Below are positions 21,880 through 29,202 of a DNA stretch of 30,284 nucleotides, one piece after another. The stretch's first letter is position 1, and every line of letters starts with the position of its first letter. The DNA comes from a virus, in IMG/VR virus record IMGVR_UViG_3300010368_000062, positions 1 to 30,284 of that record. The stretch is one strand, 5' to 3'. The notes under the pieces were generated by a model. It saw nothing but the letters and a program-made list of their open reading frames with translations. It was not told the origin of the DNA and did not search any database. The position numbers and the translations under genes were made by a program.

Positions 21880-22359
21880 TTACAATTCTCTCCATGAGTC
21901 GATCAGGCCCGTCTCTGGATTCTGTCCATCCCGGCCCATAATGGAGCCGGTGTGACGGCGATCTACTCTATCGGTGTCGATCCTTTGTGTGATGTCTTCC
22001 AGGGAGTCCGCGATCAACACGTTCGGATCTCGCTGGCGGCTCTGCTCCATCCTTGCGGCAACATCGTCCTCGATGTCCTCGATGCGCTCTATATCGCCCT
22101 CTACGAGGCCGCGCTCTTTCAGGATGCGCTTCTTGTCCTCATACGACTCATATACTTCGCCGGTCTGCGGGTCTGGCCTGCCGGTATACAGGCTCGACAG
22201 GGTGCGGTGGATCTTGTTGCCCCGATGGCGAATCCAACCGACCCGCTCTCCGCAGTCATCGCACTTGATCGTCTTGGGGATCTTTGCCGAGGTAATCGGC
22301 CAATCCCGGTGGCTCTTGCCACACTCGCACGTATCAAAGTCCCACAGACGCAGCGGCAT
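21880..22359 (-). CDS. Zinc-ribbon protein, FmdB-like, 159 aa
   Basis: The N-terminus holds two cysteine pairs: CECGKSH (residues about 12-18) and KCDDCGER (about 33-40), a zinc ribbon of the FmdB/rubredoxin-like kind. The C-terminal two thirds are acidic and helical (SYEDKKRILKERGLVEGDIE; EDIEDDVAARMEQSRQRD). It sits between portal and scaffold genes, where small zinc-ribbon proteins often occur in phage head modules. Possible roles are assembly chaperone or transcription-related binding; neither is shown. Confidence 0.65.
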   Translation of the reverse strand: MPLRLWDFDTCECGKSHRDWPITSAKIPKTIKCDDCGERVGWIRHRGNKIHRTLSSLYTGRPDPQTGEVYESYEDKKRILKERGLVEGDIERIEDIEDDVAARMEQSRQRDPNVLIADSLEDITQRIDTDRVDRRHTGSIMGRDGQNPETGLIDSWREL

Positions 22360-22399
22360 ACCTATTTCATACCCCCGTCACAGGCGGTCGTCAAAGGGT

Positions 22400-24496
22400 T
22401 CATGTGACCTCCTGCGCCTCGCCCTCAACCACATTGGCGATGTTCTGCGCGTTTCCACGAACCGTGGATACCAGACCTTCTGGGGCAGGACCGGGGCTGC
22501 GAGGCCCACCGGCCATCTCCTGCTCCTGCGCCATCAACTGCTGGTGCTGCTGCATGTGCTGATCTCGCAGGCGGATGATCTGCTGAAGGCGCTGCATCAC
22601 CTGCGGGTAGATCGGCTGGCCCGTCATAGACACCTGTTGCGCCTGCTGCACCAACTGCTGGAAGGACGGGTCTTCCTCCATCTTCGCGTGAGCCTCCATA
22701 TGGCTCCGATGGTCCTGCCCTTCGATGGCGCCGGGGTCTTGCATCTGCGAGATGATGCGCTGGTTCTCCAACTGAGCCGCCCGAGTGGCCTCGGGGTTGG
22801 AGTCCGTCTTCATCACCTTCTCGACATCCACCATGTCCACGGAGGACGCCAGCATACGATCCAGTTCGCGCTGGTCGTAGTTGGAACGGTTCGCCGCTCG
22901 GTCGTAGAAGTTGAGGAACTTGTCCTGCTCAATCTGCTCGAACATCGGAGCCATCGAACCGGCCTGCACCGAGATGCGGTAGTTCCACAGGAAGTCCGAG
23001 TTCGTCAGCGCACGGGTCAGCGTGGCCGCGCCGTTCGGCGCCACGTTCACCCGGAAGTCCTCCGGCGTATACCGAGGATCGCCCATCACCTGGAAGCAGT
23101 TACGGACGATGTTCACAAACACCTCCGACACCTTGGACTGCATCCATTCGCGGTTCACAGACACCGAGGAAGCCAGCAGAGAGGCTTCTGTGGCCGTCCG
23201 AGGCGTGCCGGACGACTCAATGTCCGTCAGGCGCGTGATCTCCTCCTCATAGCCCCGTAGACGGTCCTCAAAGCGAAGCTGGTCGGCAGGCACATCGCCG
23301 TAGCGCAGTTCCTTGAAGTTGTTGGGGTCTTGAACCTCATGCCACTGCCCGTCCACACCCTTGCGGAGGTCTTCGACAAGGTTCGGGTTCTCCAACGCCT
23401 CTTCCTTGGCGACCACGCCCTGACGGGCCGTGCGCTTCAGAAGAGCCGCCTGGCGGCTCATGCTCTCGACAATGCCGTTCTGGATGTCCTCGACATACTT
23501 CAGGTGAGGCTGGGGATAGAACGAGGAAGCGTGATGGTCGAACTTCACCGGCACGAAGGGAAAGCCGCTCTCAACCAGCCAACCGGGCATTTCCACGCCC
23601 TGAGACAGGTCCAGAAGAGGGCTCCCGTCCTCGTTTATCATCGCATTCCCAAAGATGTCCACCATTTCAGGGAACGACATCTTCAAGAAGGGATGGGGCA
23701 TATCCTGAATCGCCTCGTCCACGCCGTCAGCGAACATCACCAGACGACGGCCTACGCGGTCGTGGATGCGGTCTACGAGGACGAACTCGCCGTTCTCGAC
23801 CGACTCGCGCACCGCCTTGGCTTCAAACGACTCCGTCTCGCGCCCCATGACCTCGCCAAAGCCGATGTCCTCCTGCTTGGCGACGTTCGTGGCCGCGATC
23901 TGGTTGCGGTTCTTGATCGACTTGTCGTCACGCAGCGCCTTGAGAGGAACCCACATCTTCTCTCGGATATACCGCGCATGGCCCAACTTGTGCGGCGGGC
24001 ACATCGGATCGACATGCACGAACCCCGGAGGAACGCGGCTCACAGAGGTCAGATCCTCATGCATCGCGTCGTTCGTCACATACGGGGGAATCATGTCATC
24101 CCCCGGCGGGTTGTAGTCGATGCGTAGCCAGCCAACAGAACACGTCAGAGCGTCGAAAATCGACTGATGAACGTGCGGCTTGGCGTCCATGAGGTTCAGC
24201 AGCGAGGCAGCTGCGCGTTCAAGGACGACCGTCAGTTCGGTGCCCTCGTCCTCCTCAATGGCGAAGAACAATTTGGGGTAGTTGAACGCGATGGACGCGA
24301 TGATCTGACGCACCAACGGGTAAAACCGGCTGATGCGGACCAGTTCGTCCTGGTTCAGGTCGCGGATCTGACTTGTGAAGCGCAGATCGTAGAGGTCGAT
24401 GAGTTTCTGCCACTCCTTCATCCGCTCCTTATACAAGCGGTCGAGGAGTTCCATCTCTCCACGCCAGAACTTCGTCTCTTTTCGACTAAGTGCCAT
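22400..24496 (-). CDS. Portal protein, 698 aa
   Basis: The large portal of a short-tailed phage. The N-terminal region (TKFWRGEMELLDRLYKERMK, QIRDLNQDELVRISRFYPLV) is followed by the wing/stem core (VLERAAASLLNLMDAKPHVH, SIFDALTCSVGWLRIDYNPP, then PGFVHVDPMCPPHKLGHARY) and a long stem helix (DRLRGYEEEITRLTDIESSG, with NREWMQSKVSEVFVNIVRNC). A Gln-rich helical tail covers about residues 600-680 (QQLVQQAQQVSMTGQ; QHMQQHQQLMAQEQEMAG), resembling the extended barrel of P22-type portals. ATG 24496 is used; an AAAGGAG lies about 22 bases upstream, longer than normal. It follows terL by two small genes, and forms the dodecameric DNA channel at the capsid vertex. Confidence 0.9.
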   Translation of the reverse strand: MALSRKETKFWRGEMELLDRLYKERMKEWQKLIDLYDLRFTSQIRDLNQDELVRISRFYPLVRQIIASIAFNYPKLFFAIEEDEGTELTVVLERAAASLLNLMDAKPHVHQSIFDALTCSVGWLRIDYNPPGDDMIPPYVTNDAMHEDLTSVSRVPPGFVHVDPMCPPHKLGHARYIREKMWVPLKALRDDKSIKNRNQIAATNVAKQEDIGFGEVMGRETESFEAKAVRESVENGEFVLVDRIHDRVGRRLVMFADGVDEAIQDMPHPFLKMSFPEMVDIFGNAMINEDGSPLLDLSQGVEMPGWLVESGFPFVPVKFDHHASSFYPQPHLKYVEDIQNGIVESMSRQAALLKRTARQGVVAKEEALENPNLVEDLRKGVDGQWHEVQDPNNFKELRYGDVPADQLRFEDRLRGYEEEITRLTDIESSGTPRTATEASLLASSVSVNREWMQSKVSEVFVNIVRNCFQVMGDPRYTPEDFRVNVAPNGAATLTRALTNSDFLWNYRISVQAGSMAPMFEQIEQDKFLNFYDRAANRSNYDQRELDRMLASSVDMVDVEKVMKTDSNPEATRAAQLENQRIISQMQDPGAIEGQDHRSHMEAHAKMEEDPSFQQLVQQAQQVSMTGQPIYPQVMQRLQQIIRLRDQHMQQHQQLMAQEQEMAGGPRSPGPAPEGLVSTVRGNAQNIANVVEGEAQEVT

Positions 24497-24554
24497 TCAC
24501 ATGCCCGATTGCGGTTTACTCCTTTCTACAATTTCGCACCGTATGTGTGGACCG

Positions 24555-24917
24555 TCAAAGGGTTGAGAATGTCGTTGTCGGGCCTCGGATGGTCTTATAC
24601 GCTACATGGAAGTCCAACCTCTTGAAACGCTCTGGATCGACCCCTGCCAGCGTATGCCACGGTGAATCGTTGAACAGGAACTCGCCGGGGTCCCGTTGTA
24701 TGCCCATCACCGCTTCCACATGCGCCCTCTTACTGCCGTGAATCCCCCTTGTGGAGAGCAGGCGCTCTATGTTGAGCGGTTTGTCCCGCAATCGGTTCCG
24801 TCGAATCAGACTTCGATACTCGTCGCGGATCTTCTTGGCCTGATCGGAGTGATAGATGGCGTAATCGCGCACCGCCGAGGCAATCACCGCGCAGGCGAGT
24901 CTCTTGTAGGGGTCCAA
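24555..24917 (-). CDS. Small phage protein between terL and portal, 120 aa
   Basis: The preferred start is TTG 24917, six bases after GGAGGA; TTG 24923 overlaps the upstream TGA as TTGA but abuts the same SD. The longer open frame reads through the upstream gene. The product begins MDPYKRLACAVIASAVRDYA, with a helical region rich in Arg and Lys, and ends near GEFLFNDSPWHTLAGVDPERF. That FLF-S-W--LAGVDPER pattern recalls small proteins of unknown function near phage terminase genes. No function is assigned. Confidence 0.65.
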   Translation of the reverse strand: MDPYKRLACAVIASAVRDYAIYHSDQAKKIRDEYRSLIRRNRLRDKPLNIERLLSTRGIHGSKRAHVEAVMGIQRDPGEFLFNDSPWHTLAGVDPERFKRLDFHVAYKTIRGPTTTFSTL

Positions 24918-24919
24918 TC

Positions 24920-25132
24920 TCAATCCTCCGGCAAAATGAGCGGCGACTGAGGCTCCCGGCGGGCCACCTCCTCCAAATCGAACCCTGCATGGATCGCAAG
25001 ACGGTGGGCGGCCTCGTTGAAAGCGACCTCCTCGTCTCCGGACAGGTTCATCCCCAACCAGGGGTTGGCGGATACCGCCGTTACGAGCGTAACGTCCCGA
25101 AACCACTGATCGGCCTTATCCGTATCGTCCAA
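24920..25132 (-). CDS. Hypothetical protein, 70 aa
   Basis: TTG 25132 lies inside the end of terL (17-base overlap), seven bases after a GGAG. The acidic product (MDDTDKADQWFRDVTLVTAV; GDEEVAFNEAAHRLAIHAGF; ends ILPED) is probably helical and soluble. Its stop overlaps the alternative start of the next gene (TTGA), giving a coupled terL-small-small-portal string. The palindrome at 25080-25093 is inside this gene. No family recognised. Confidence 0.6.
   Translation of the reverse strand: MDDTDKADQWFRDVTLVTAVSANPWLGMNLSGDEEVAFNEAAHRLAIHAGFDLEEVARREPQSPLILPED
25080..25093. promoter_or_regulatory. 14-bp palindrome GTTACG-AG-CGTAAC inside a late gene
   Basis: The same arms and spacing as the sites at 3902 and 29898, but here within codons near the 5' end of the 70-aa gene, about 40 bases from its start. 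It may be an intragenic operator or a coincidence; coding constraint does not explain the full match by itself. Confidence 0.35.
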
Positions 25133-27554
25133 CTTTCGTCTCCGTCATAAGGGAACTGATGATGTTGGCACCTTCCGCCGTCTCGTCCTGCTGCTTCTTA
25201 TACCCCGGCCCGAAGACATGCACGCCCATATACCGCAAGGCGTCGGCCAAGTGGTCGTTGGAGTCCGTATCCACGTCCTCGGGGCGGCGTTTGTCTCTGG
25301 GAAGCTGGGGCATCTGCTCAATCAGGTTCGGACACCACTCCTTCCAGACCTTCAGCTTGCCCTTCGCCATCGCATCGCGCAGGATGCGCCATCCGTTCAC
25401 GCGGTTGTTGTTGCCGGGCTTCAGATACACGCCATGTTCGCGGAAGATCCCCGACGCGGACTGCACACGCGCCTCTGCCGGGACTCCTGAGCCCTTGGAG
25501 AGGCGACGACGGGTGAACATCGACGGGTCAGCGAGGTTCATGTAGGGACGGCGGTTCGTGAAGGGAAAGTCCTTCATCATCGCCGCGATCTCCTCGGCGT
25601 GTTCCGAGGCCGCACGGTCGCCTACGTAGTATTCGTTGATCAACCAGAGGTTCTTGTCGTAGTCCATCGCCCCCATAACCCATGCGGTCGGGGACGCCTC
25701 GCCGTAGTCCAACCCCGAGAACAGCGGCCAGGAGTCGGGAATCTCAAACGAATCGGCCAGTTCGACCTTGGACCACGCCCCCGCGAAGAACGCACCGACC
25801 AGAGCCGTCCAATCGCCCTCCAACCACGCCTTCACAAGCTCGTCGTCGCCCACGCCATGCAGGCGGTTCACGTAGTTGGGGTCGGAATCCAGCAGGATCT
25901 TGTTGTCCTGCACGCGGGAGGGAATGAACATCCGCCGCATGGCGGTCTTCGGGTCCAGAAGCGGCTTCGCGTCACGATACGTGGTCTGATGCGAGGGGAT
26001 GGTGAAGTAGTCCTGCACCCATCCGTGACCCACGCCGCCGGGGTTGCCCGTGGAACGGACCCGCTTGCGCTTGGCCGGGCCGCGCAGACGGCTCAACATG
26101 CGCTGATAACACGCCGCATCGGGCCACTCCGGCAGTTCGTCCCACCCGATCCATGAAAAACTGTGGCCGATGTACTTCGTGAAGTCGAACACGCTCTCAA
26201 AGTGCCGCAATCGAAGGCAGGCACCGTTCGGCCAGCGCCATTCCTTCTTGCCTTCCAGCCACTTCGCCCCCGTGCGGGGGTAAAACTCGTGAGAGCGGTG
26301 GACAAGGTCGTCCAGGGCAGGGAACGTCTGGCGAAACAACACCCCCTGCCATGAACTGCCTTGGTCCACGTCCATCAGGAAGTCGCCCAGGAGGAAGTCG
26401 CTGTTGTGCGTGACGATGAAGTCGTTGGTGATGTAGAGCCCGGACGGATGGGAGACGGTGATACACCGCCCCTCGATCTCCCCCACCTCCTCTACCGCCA
26501 CGACTCTTCGATACAGATTGCCGCTATCGTCACAACGAGATCTCTTCCGCTCCAACCGGAAAGCGTCCCGGTCGTTGGGAAGCTTGACATACGCCGTAAA
26601 CGCCCTCTGGCCTCCCTTTCCGTCGCATGTCGGGATTCGGTCGGTGACCGTCGCAGTACCACCCAGCGATTGAACGAGGTGGACAACGCCCTCCATTAGA
26701 CGATGTGAGATCGACGTGAAATACAACTGACCACGGCTGTCCGACGTGCCGTCCGTGTCCATCAAGCCCTGCAACAAGGCCAACCGGTCCTCCGGCGAGG
26801 CCCAGAGATACTGGTGGGGGACGAACTTGTCGTGCGCCTTGGTTCCCATGAGGCCCGCTCGTTCCAACTGGACCTCCCAGTGCTTCCTGTCATCCCCTAT
26901 CAGCCCGAACGCGTACCCATCCCAATCCCGCATCTCCGGCCAATGCCGGAGGATGTGCTCTGTGTCTTCCGAGGTAAGACGCACGCCGGACGGCCCGGCA
27001 TGGCCATCGCCCAACCACAGCCCCAACTGATACGGGTCCAAGAGAATCGGATGTCTGGACTGAACATTGAAGGGCTGCGGCTCACAGACAGGTATACATG
27101 GCCAGTTCGGACGATGCCCCCGCGCCTGCTGGTCCTGAGCAGTCTTGAGCCACTGAGCAAGTTCCCGCGTCTCAACCACTTCCGCCGCATCAGAGCCAAA
27201 GTCCGAGCTGCCCCGAGGGCGCTTCTTGCGCTTTCTTGAACGCCAAGCCAACCACAGATGGTCCCAAGCCACCGTCGTTGACGTTCCGTCATGGAACGTC
27301 ACTTTTACCCCGGTTATTCTCTGCCACGGATGCAACTGAATGATCCGGCACGTTGTCCCGTCGGGAGCACTGATCCGAGATCCAACATCCAACTCCTCGC
27401 AGGTCCGCCATCCAAACGGCGTGAGAACAGGCGCTCCGCGCTGAAGGATTTTCCCTCCACCAGCGGCACCGCCGTAGAACAACTCCTCCACAAACGATGC
27501 CCGTATTGCCGCCTCCTGCGGCCCCTGCTGGGGACTCCACGCGACCTCCGTCAA
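25116..27554 (-). CDS. terL: Large terminase subunit precursor with intein
   Basis: The start TTG 27554 overlaps terS as TTGA. Residues 1-35 and 385-812 are the terminase, about 463 aa once the 349-aa intein is removed. The Walker A loop GGAAGGGK|SD is split by the intein between Lys35 and Ser385. Walker B is FSWIGWDE (about residues 466-473), the coupling motif is RSTGNPGG, and the C-terminal nuclease carries the first Asp in SGLDYGEASPTAW, then ADPSMF and DSNDHLADALRYM. The protein drives ATP-powered DNA packaging and cuts concatemers. Without splicing the ATPase could not bind ATP. The ORF is intact throughout. Confidence 0.95.
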   Translation of the reverse strand: MTEVAWSPQQGPQEAAIRASFVEELFYGGAAGGGKILQRGAPVLTPFGWRTCEELDVGSRISAPDGTTCRIIQLHPWQRITGVKVTFHDGTSTTVAWDHLWLAWRSRKRKKRPRGSSDFGSDAAEVVETRELAQWLKTAQDQQARGHRPNWPCIPVCEPQPFNVQSRHPILLDPYQLGLWLGDGHAGPSGVRLTSEDTEHILRHWPEMRDWDGYAFGLIGDDRKHWEVQLERAGLMGTKAHDKFVPHQYLWASPEDRLALLQGLMDTDGTSDSRGQLYFTSISHRLMEGVVHLVQSLGGTATVTDRIPTCDGKGGQRAFTAYVKLPNDRDAFRLERKRSRCDDSGNLYRRVVAVEEVGEIEGRCITVSHPSGLYITNDFIVTHNSDFLLGDFLMDVDQGSSWQGVLFRQTFPALDDLVHRSHEFYPRTGAKWLEGKKEWRWPNGACLRLRHFESVFDFTKYIGHSFSWIGWDELPEWPDAACYQRMLSRLRGPAKRKRVRSTGNPGGVGHGWVQDYFTIPSHQTTYRDAKPLLDPKTAMRRMFIPSRVQDNKILLDSDPNYVNRLHGVGDDELVKAWLEGDWTALVGAFFAGAWSKVELADSFEIPDSWPLFSGLDYGEASPTAWVMGAMDYDKNLWLINEYYVGDRAASEHAEEIAAMMKDFPFTNRRPYMNLADPSMFTRRRLSKGSGVPAEARVQSASGIFREHGVYLKPGNNNRVNGWRILRDAMAKGKLKVWKEWCPNLIEQMPQLPRDKRRPEDVDTDSNDHLADALRYMGVHVFGPGYKKQQDETAEGANIISSLMTETKVGRYG
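26403..27449 (-). mobile_element. Intein with LAGLIDADG homing endonuclease, class 3 type
   Basis: The intein covers precursor residues 36-384. It begins ILQRGAPVLTPFG (block A, with Ile where class 1 inteins have Cys or Ser) and ends FIVTHN|S, with catalytic His-Asn and Ser at +1. Block B shows DHLW with Trp101, block F GRCITV with Cys364, and block G Thr382, matching the Trp-Cys-Thr set of class 3 inteins, in which a block F cysteine replaces the first nucleophile. The middle carries two LAGLIDADG-like motifs, LGLWLGDGH (about 177-185) and LLQGLMDTDG (260-269), both with the acidic residue. So it probably self-splices and its DNA homes into uninterrupted terL genes. Confidence 0.9.
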
Positions 27555-27928
27555 GCGGCGGCCTCATTCTGGTCCATCCACTCCTCCTCCGACTCCGCAC
27601 GCGCCGGAGCCACCACCTGAGCGAAACTCCCGTCAGTAGAGATCTCCTGCTTCGTGCCCCACCCCCGATCCCGCGCAAAGCGGTCCAGCCACGCCTGAAG
27701 CGCCCGTAGATCCTTCTTCCGCAGCGCCTCGGAGTAGAACGTGCTTTCCGCGTCGTCCTTCATCACCTCCAAGACATCCGCCTTGAACCGCTTCAAGACC
27801 TCCGACTTGGAGATCCGCTTCGCCAAAGTGTCACGCCGGATGCCCAGCATCTGAGCCGCCGCCGTGACGTTCCCCTGCGCGTCCTGTATCGCCTTCTTCA
27901 CTTCTTCGTCTGTGTTGCCGATCTGCAT
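27551..27928 (-). CDS. terS: Small terminase subunit
   Basis: I use ATG 27928 (125 aa), 31 bases inside the end of the preceding gene; the longer frame from about 28000 is less likely. The N-terminal third is a helix-turn-helix (GNVTAAAQMLGIRRDTLAKR) of the kind that binds packaging-start DNA. The middle is a helical oligomerisation region (FKADVLEVMKDDAESTFYSE, ALRKKDLRALQAWLDRFARD). The acidic C-terminus (ESEEEWMDQNEAAA) would contact the large subunit. The gene is coupled to terL. Family-level identification is by pattern and location. Confidence 0.8.
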   Translation of the reverse strand: MQIGNTDEEVKKAIQDAQGNVTAAAQMLGIRRDTLAKRISKSEVLKRFKADVLEVMKDDAESTFYSEALRKKDLRALQAWLDRFARDRGWGTKQEISTDGSFAQVVAPARAESEEEWMDQNEAAA

Positions 27929-28257
27929 TCCGTACACCCTCTGATCACGTTTGCTACGACCGCATCGCCCCCGTCCTTGGGCGATACCCGATACCACCAC
28001 CGGCTCTCACCGCCGCACTCGCACGCCGCCAGGCCCAGCAAGTCGTCCGCCGTGAGCCGGTTGTAACTCCCATACCTCTTCGCCATCGTGTTCAACACTC
28101 CCGCCCGATTCGCCGCATACCCCCGCTCCGTCCTCTGATACGCCCGAATCTTCTCCAACCGCTCCCTCGACGGCTTCTTCCGCCTTACACGCGCCCGCCA
28201 GGCGATCTTCCGCCGGTTCTTCCGGTAGTAGAGCCGCTGATACTCCGTCCATGCCAT
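27898..28257 (-). CDS. Small zinc-ribbon protein, HNH-endonuclease-like, possibly inactive
   Basis: The 119-aa product has a very basic N-terminal half (YYRKNRRKIAWRARVRRKKP), then a helix (SYNRLTADDLLGLAA) leading into CECGG and, 29 residues later, CTEC. Layout (basic helical leader, LL-L--C-CGG, beta segment, N-V-RGC--C) matches short phage HNH nucleases usually encoded beside terS. Where those carry a D-H pair, this one reads ESRWWYRVSPKDGGDAVVAN, with no catalytic His. It may be a DNA-binding derivative. It is the first late gene; ATG 28257 has a weak RBS. Confidence 0.6.
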   Translation of the reverse strand: MAWTEYQRLYYRKNRRKIAWRARVRRKKPSRERLEKIRAYQRTERGYAANRAGVLNTMAKRYGSYNRLTADDLLGLAACECGGESRWWYRVSPKDGGDAVVANVIRGCTECRSATQTKK

Positions 28258-28418
28258 GTTTCAGCCCAATTTTGTCCGGGTGGGCAGGGGGCCCCTTCGC
28301 CCCTTCGCCGTTTCGGGGTCGGTTCGCCCTGGCCGCCGGGCCGCCTGCCCGCGCCGCCCCGAGCCAGAGCACGCCCCGGCTCAGAGGCTGACCTGCTCAT
28401 CTGTGCACTGCCATACTA

Positions 28419-28447
28419 ACCATAATAGGTATTATCGATACTATCAA
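28419..28447 (-). promoter_or_regulatory. Candidate sigma-70-type promoter for the late genes
   Basis: On the minus strand TTGATA (28447-28442) and TATGGT (28424-28419) are separated by 17 bases: five of six matches to the -35 and four of six to the -10 box. The spacer contains an imperfect dyad (about ATAGTAT ... ATACCTAT) suitable for a repressor. Transcription would give a leader of roughly 150 bases before the first late gene. No experimental support. Confidence 0.4.
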
Positions 28448-28570
28448 AGGGCCGATCCGCCCCCAACTTGCCCCGGCCAGTGGTAGAAGGCTCGCCCCGT
28501 CGTCCTATGGGCGCCGCCCCTAGTGGGCCCACAGCGCCGGGCGGGATTGGGCTTACGTGCGAGTGGGGGC

Positions 28571-28627
28571 CTGCCAGCCCGTGCCAGCCGGTGCCAGCCC
28601 GTGCCCCCCCCGTGCCCCCGTGCCCCG
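28571..28627. repeat. Tandem 10-bp iteron-like repeats
   Basis: In-phase decamers CTGCCAGCCC, GTGCCAGCCG, GTGCCAGCCC and GTGCCCCCCC start at 28571, 28581, 28591 and 28601 and then decay into GTGCCCCC and GTGCCCCG. A ten-base period puts each copy on the same DNA face, as in iterons or multi-site binding regions. Slippage in a C-rich tract is an alternative origin. Confidence 0.6.
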
Positions 28628-28704
28628 GTCCGCCCCTACACCCCTATGACCCTACCGCCCTTCCTGTCTCGTCTCTCTATCCATACACGTCAGAGGTGCG
28701 ATGC

Positions 28705-28718
28705 GTTACGCGCGGAAC
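28705..28718. promoter_or_regulatory. One-mismatch copy of the GTTACG/CGTAAC palindrome
   Basis: GTTACG-CG-CGGAAC in the divergent control region. With its flanks it matches the site upstream of ardA over 17 bases with one difference (TGCGTTACGCGCG, then G or T, then AAC), closer than arms alone require. Confidence 0.45.
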
Positions 28719-28762
28719 GCTCACCGTCAATATAGCCAATCGGCATATTTTCTTCCCATTCT

Positions 28763-28792
28763 TTATCTGTTTACGGTGTTTCTTATCTGTTT
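28763..28792. repeat. Two TTATCTGTTT direct repeats, 20 bp apart
   Basis: TTATCTGTTT occurs at 28763-28772 and 28783-28792, exactly two helical turns apart in the AT-rich tract ahead of the early genes. Probable protein-binding sites near an early promoter. The complement contains AGATAA, which overlaps the GATAAC repeats beside int. Confidence 0.45.
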
Positions 28793-28810
28793 GTAGGCAA
28801 TAAAAACAAA

Positions 28811-28827
28811 TGTGCACCTATCGGTGC
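28811..28827. promoter_or_regulatory. Inverted repeat GCACC-4-GGTGC upstream of early genes
   Basis: GCACC (28814-28818) and GGTGC (28823-28827) flank TATC. Its left part lies in TGTGCACCTAT (28811-28821), which is also present at 2061-2071 in the attP region. A candidate operator or the start of a leader hairpin. Confidence 0.35.
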
Positions 28828-28899
28828 GGGTTATACCGTGCGACTTTATATAGTGTCGGGCGGGCAATAGAGCTCGCCGTAAAACAGGAGTCTAACCCT

Positions 28900-29187
28900 A
28901 TGAAACGCGCAAAGTTCCTTTGCCGATACCAGTCGGCTACATACTACCGTGTCACCGATTCAAACGGGAATACTGCTGAGGTGTGCGTTCTTGACTCTGA
29001 TGGAACACACCGCCGGGGGCCTTCGGTCGATTTTCCCGAAGCAAGCCCCGAAGATGTTGCGGCTGTTTCTGCGTTCCAGAGAGAGGAAGGCCGCCGGAAT
29101 ATGCAGTATTTCGCCAATAATCCAGACCTTGCCATCGCAGCTTTCGACATGGGATTGCTGCCCAATTCGCATACAGTTACCTGCTAA
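28900..29187 (+). CDS. Early small protein, 95 aa, unknown function
   Basis: ATG 28900 lies nine bases after CAGGAG and is preferred over the upstream open frame from 28810. The product starts MKRAKFLCRYQSATYYRVTD, has a beta-type first half (YYRVTDSNGNTAEVCVLDSD) and a helical end (SPEDVAAVSAFQREEGRRNM). It is the first plus-strand gene after the control region. Its leader, ACAGGAGTC-AACCCTATGAA, is repeated before the next gene. Early position and the downstream ardA suggest a host-takeover or counter-defence role, but no motif shows one. Confidence 0.65.
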   Translation: MKRAKFLCRYQSATYYRVTDSNGNTAEVCVLDSDGTHRRGPSVDFPEASPEDVAAVSAFQREEGRRNMQYFANNPDLAIAAFDMGLLPNSHTVTC

Positions 29188-29202
29188 CAGGAGTCCAACC
29201 CT

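Larger units (their letters stand above)
28258..28899. other. Gene-free divergent control region, 642 bp
   Basis: No credible gene lies here; the ORFs present are low-complexity Pro/Arg-rich frames without RBS. From left to right it contains very GC-rich hairpin-prone DNA (28280-28380), a minus-strand promoter candidate (28419-28447), the palindrome GTGGGCCCAC (28523-28532), 10-bp tandem repeats (28571-28627), a one-mismatch GTTACG/CGTAAC site (28705-28718), an AT-rich tract with two 20-bp-spaced repeats (28763-28792), the inverted repeat GCACC-4-GGTGC (28814-28827) and TATATAG (28847-28853). It probably houses the promoters for the late and early units, and may include a replication or packaging site. 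Confidence 0.6.

Noticed and set aside
21974-23260. 428-aa plus-strand frame opposite the zinc-ribbon and portal genes
   Set aside because: His/Leu/Arg-rich shadow; the opposite strand has clear portal sequence.
26403-27449. Intron or separate homing-endonuclease gene in terL
   Set aside because: The reading frame is continuous through both junctions with intein block A, B, F and G motifs, so the insertion is at protein level.
28007-28372. Minus-strand frame at the start of the late genes
   Set aside because: Overlaps the cysteine-containing HNH-like gene in another phase and gives Gly/Ala/Arg-rich sequence.
28468-28803. 111-aa and overlapping plus-strand frames in the control region
   Set aside because: Pro/Arg low-complexity products over iteron-like repeats, no RBS, and a palindrome and AT-rich tract inside.
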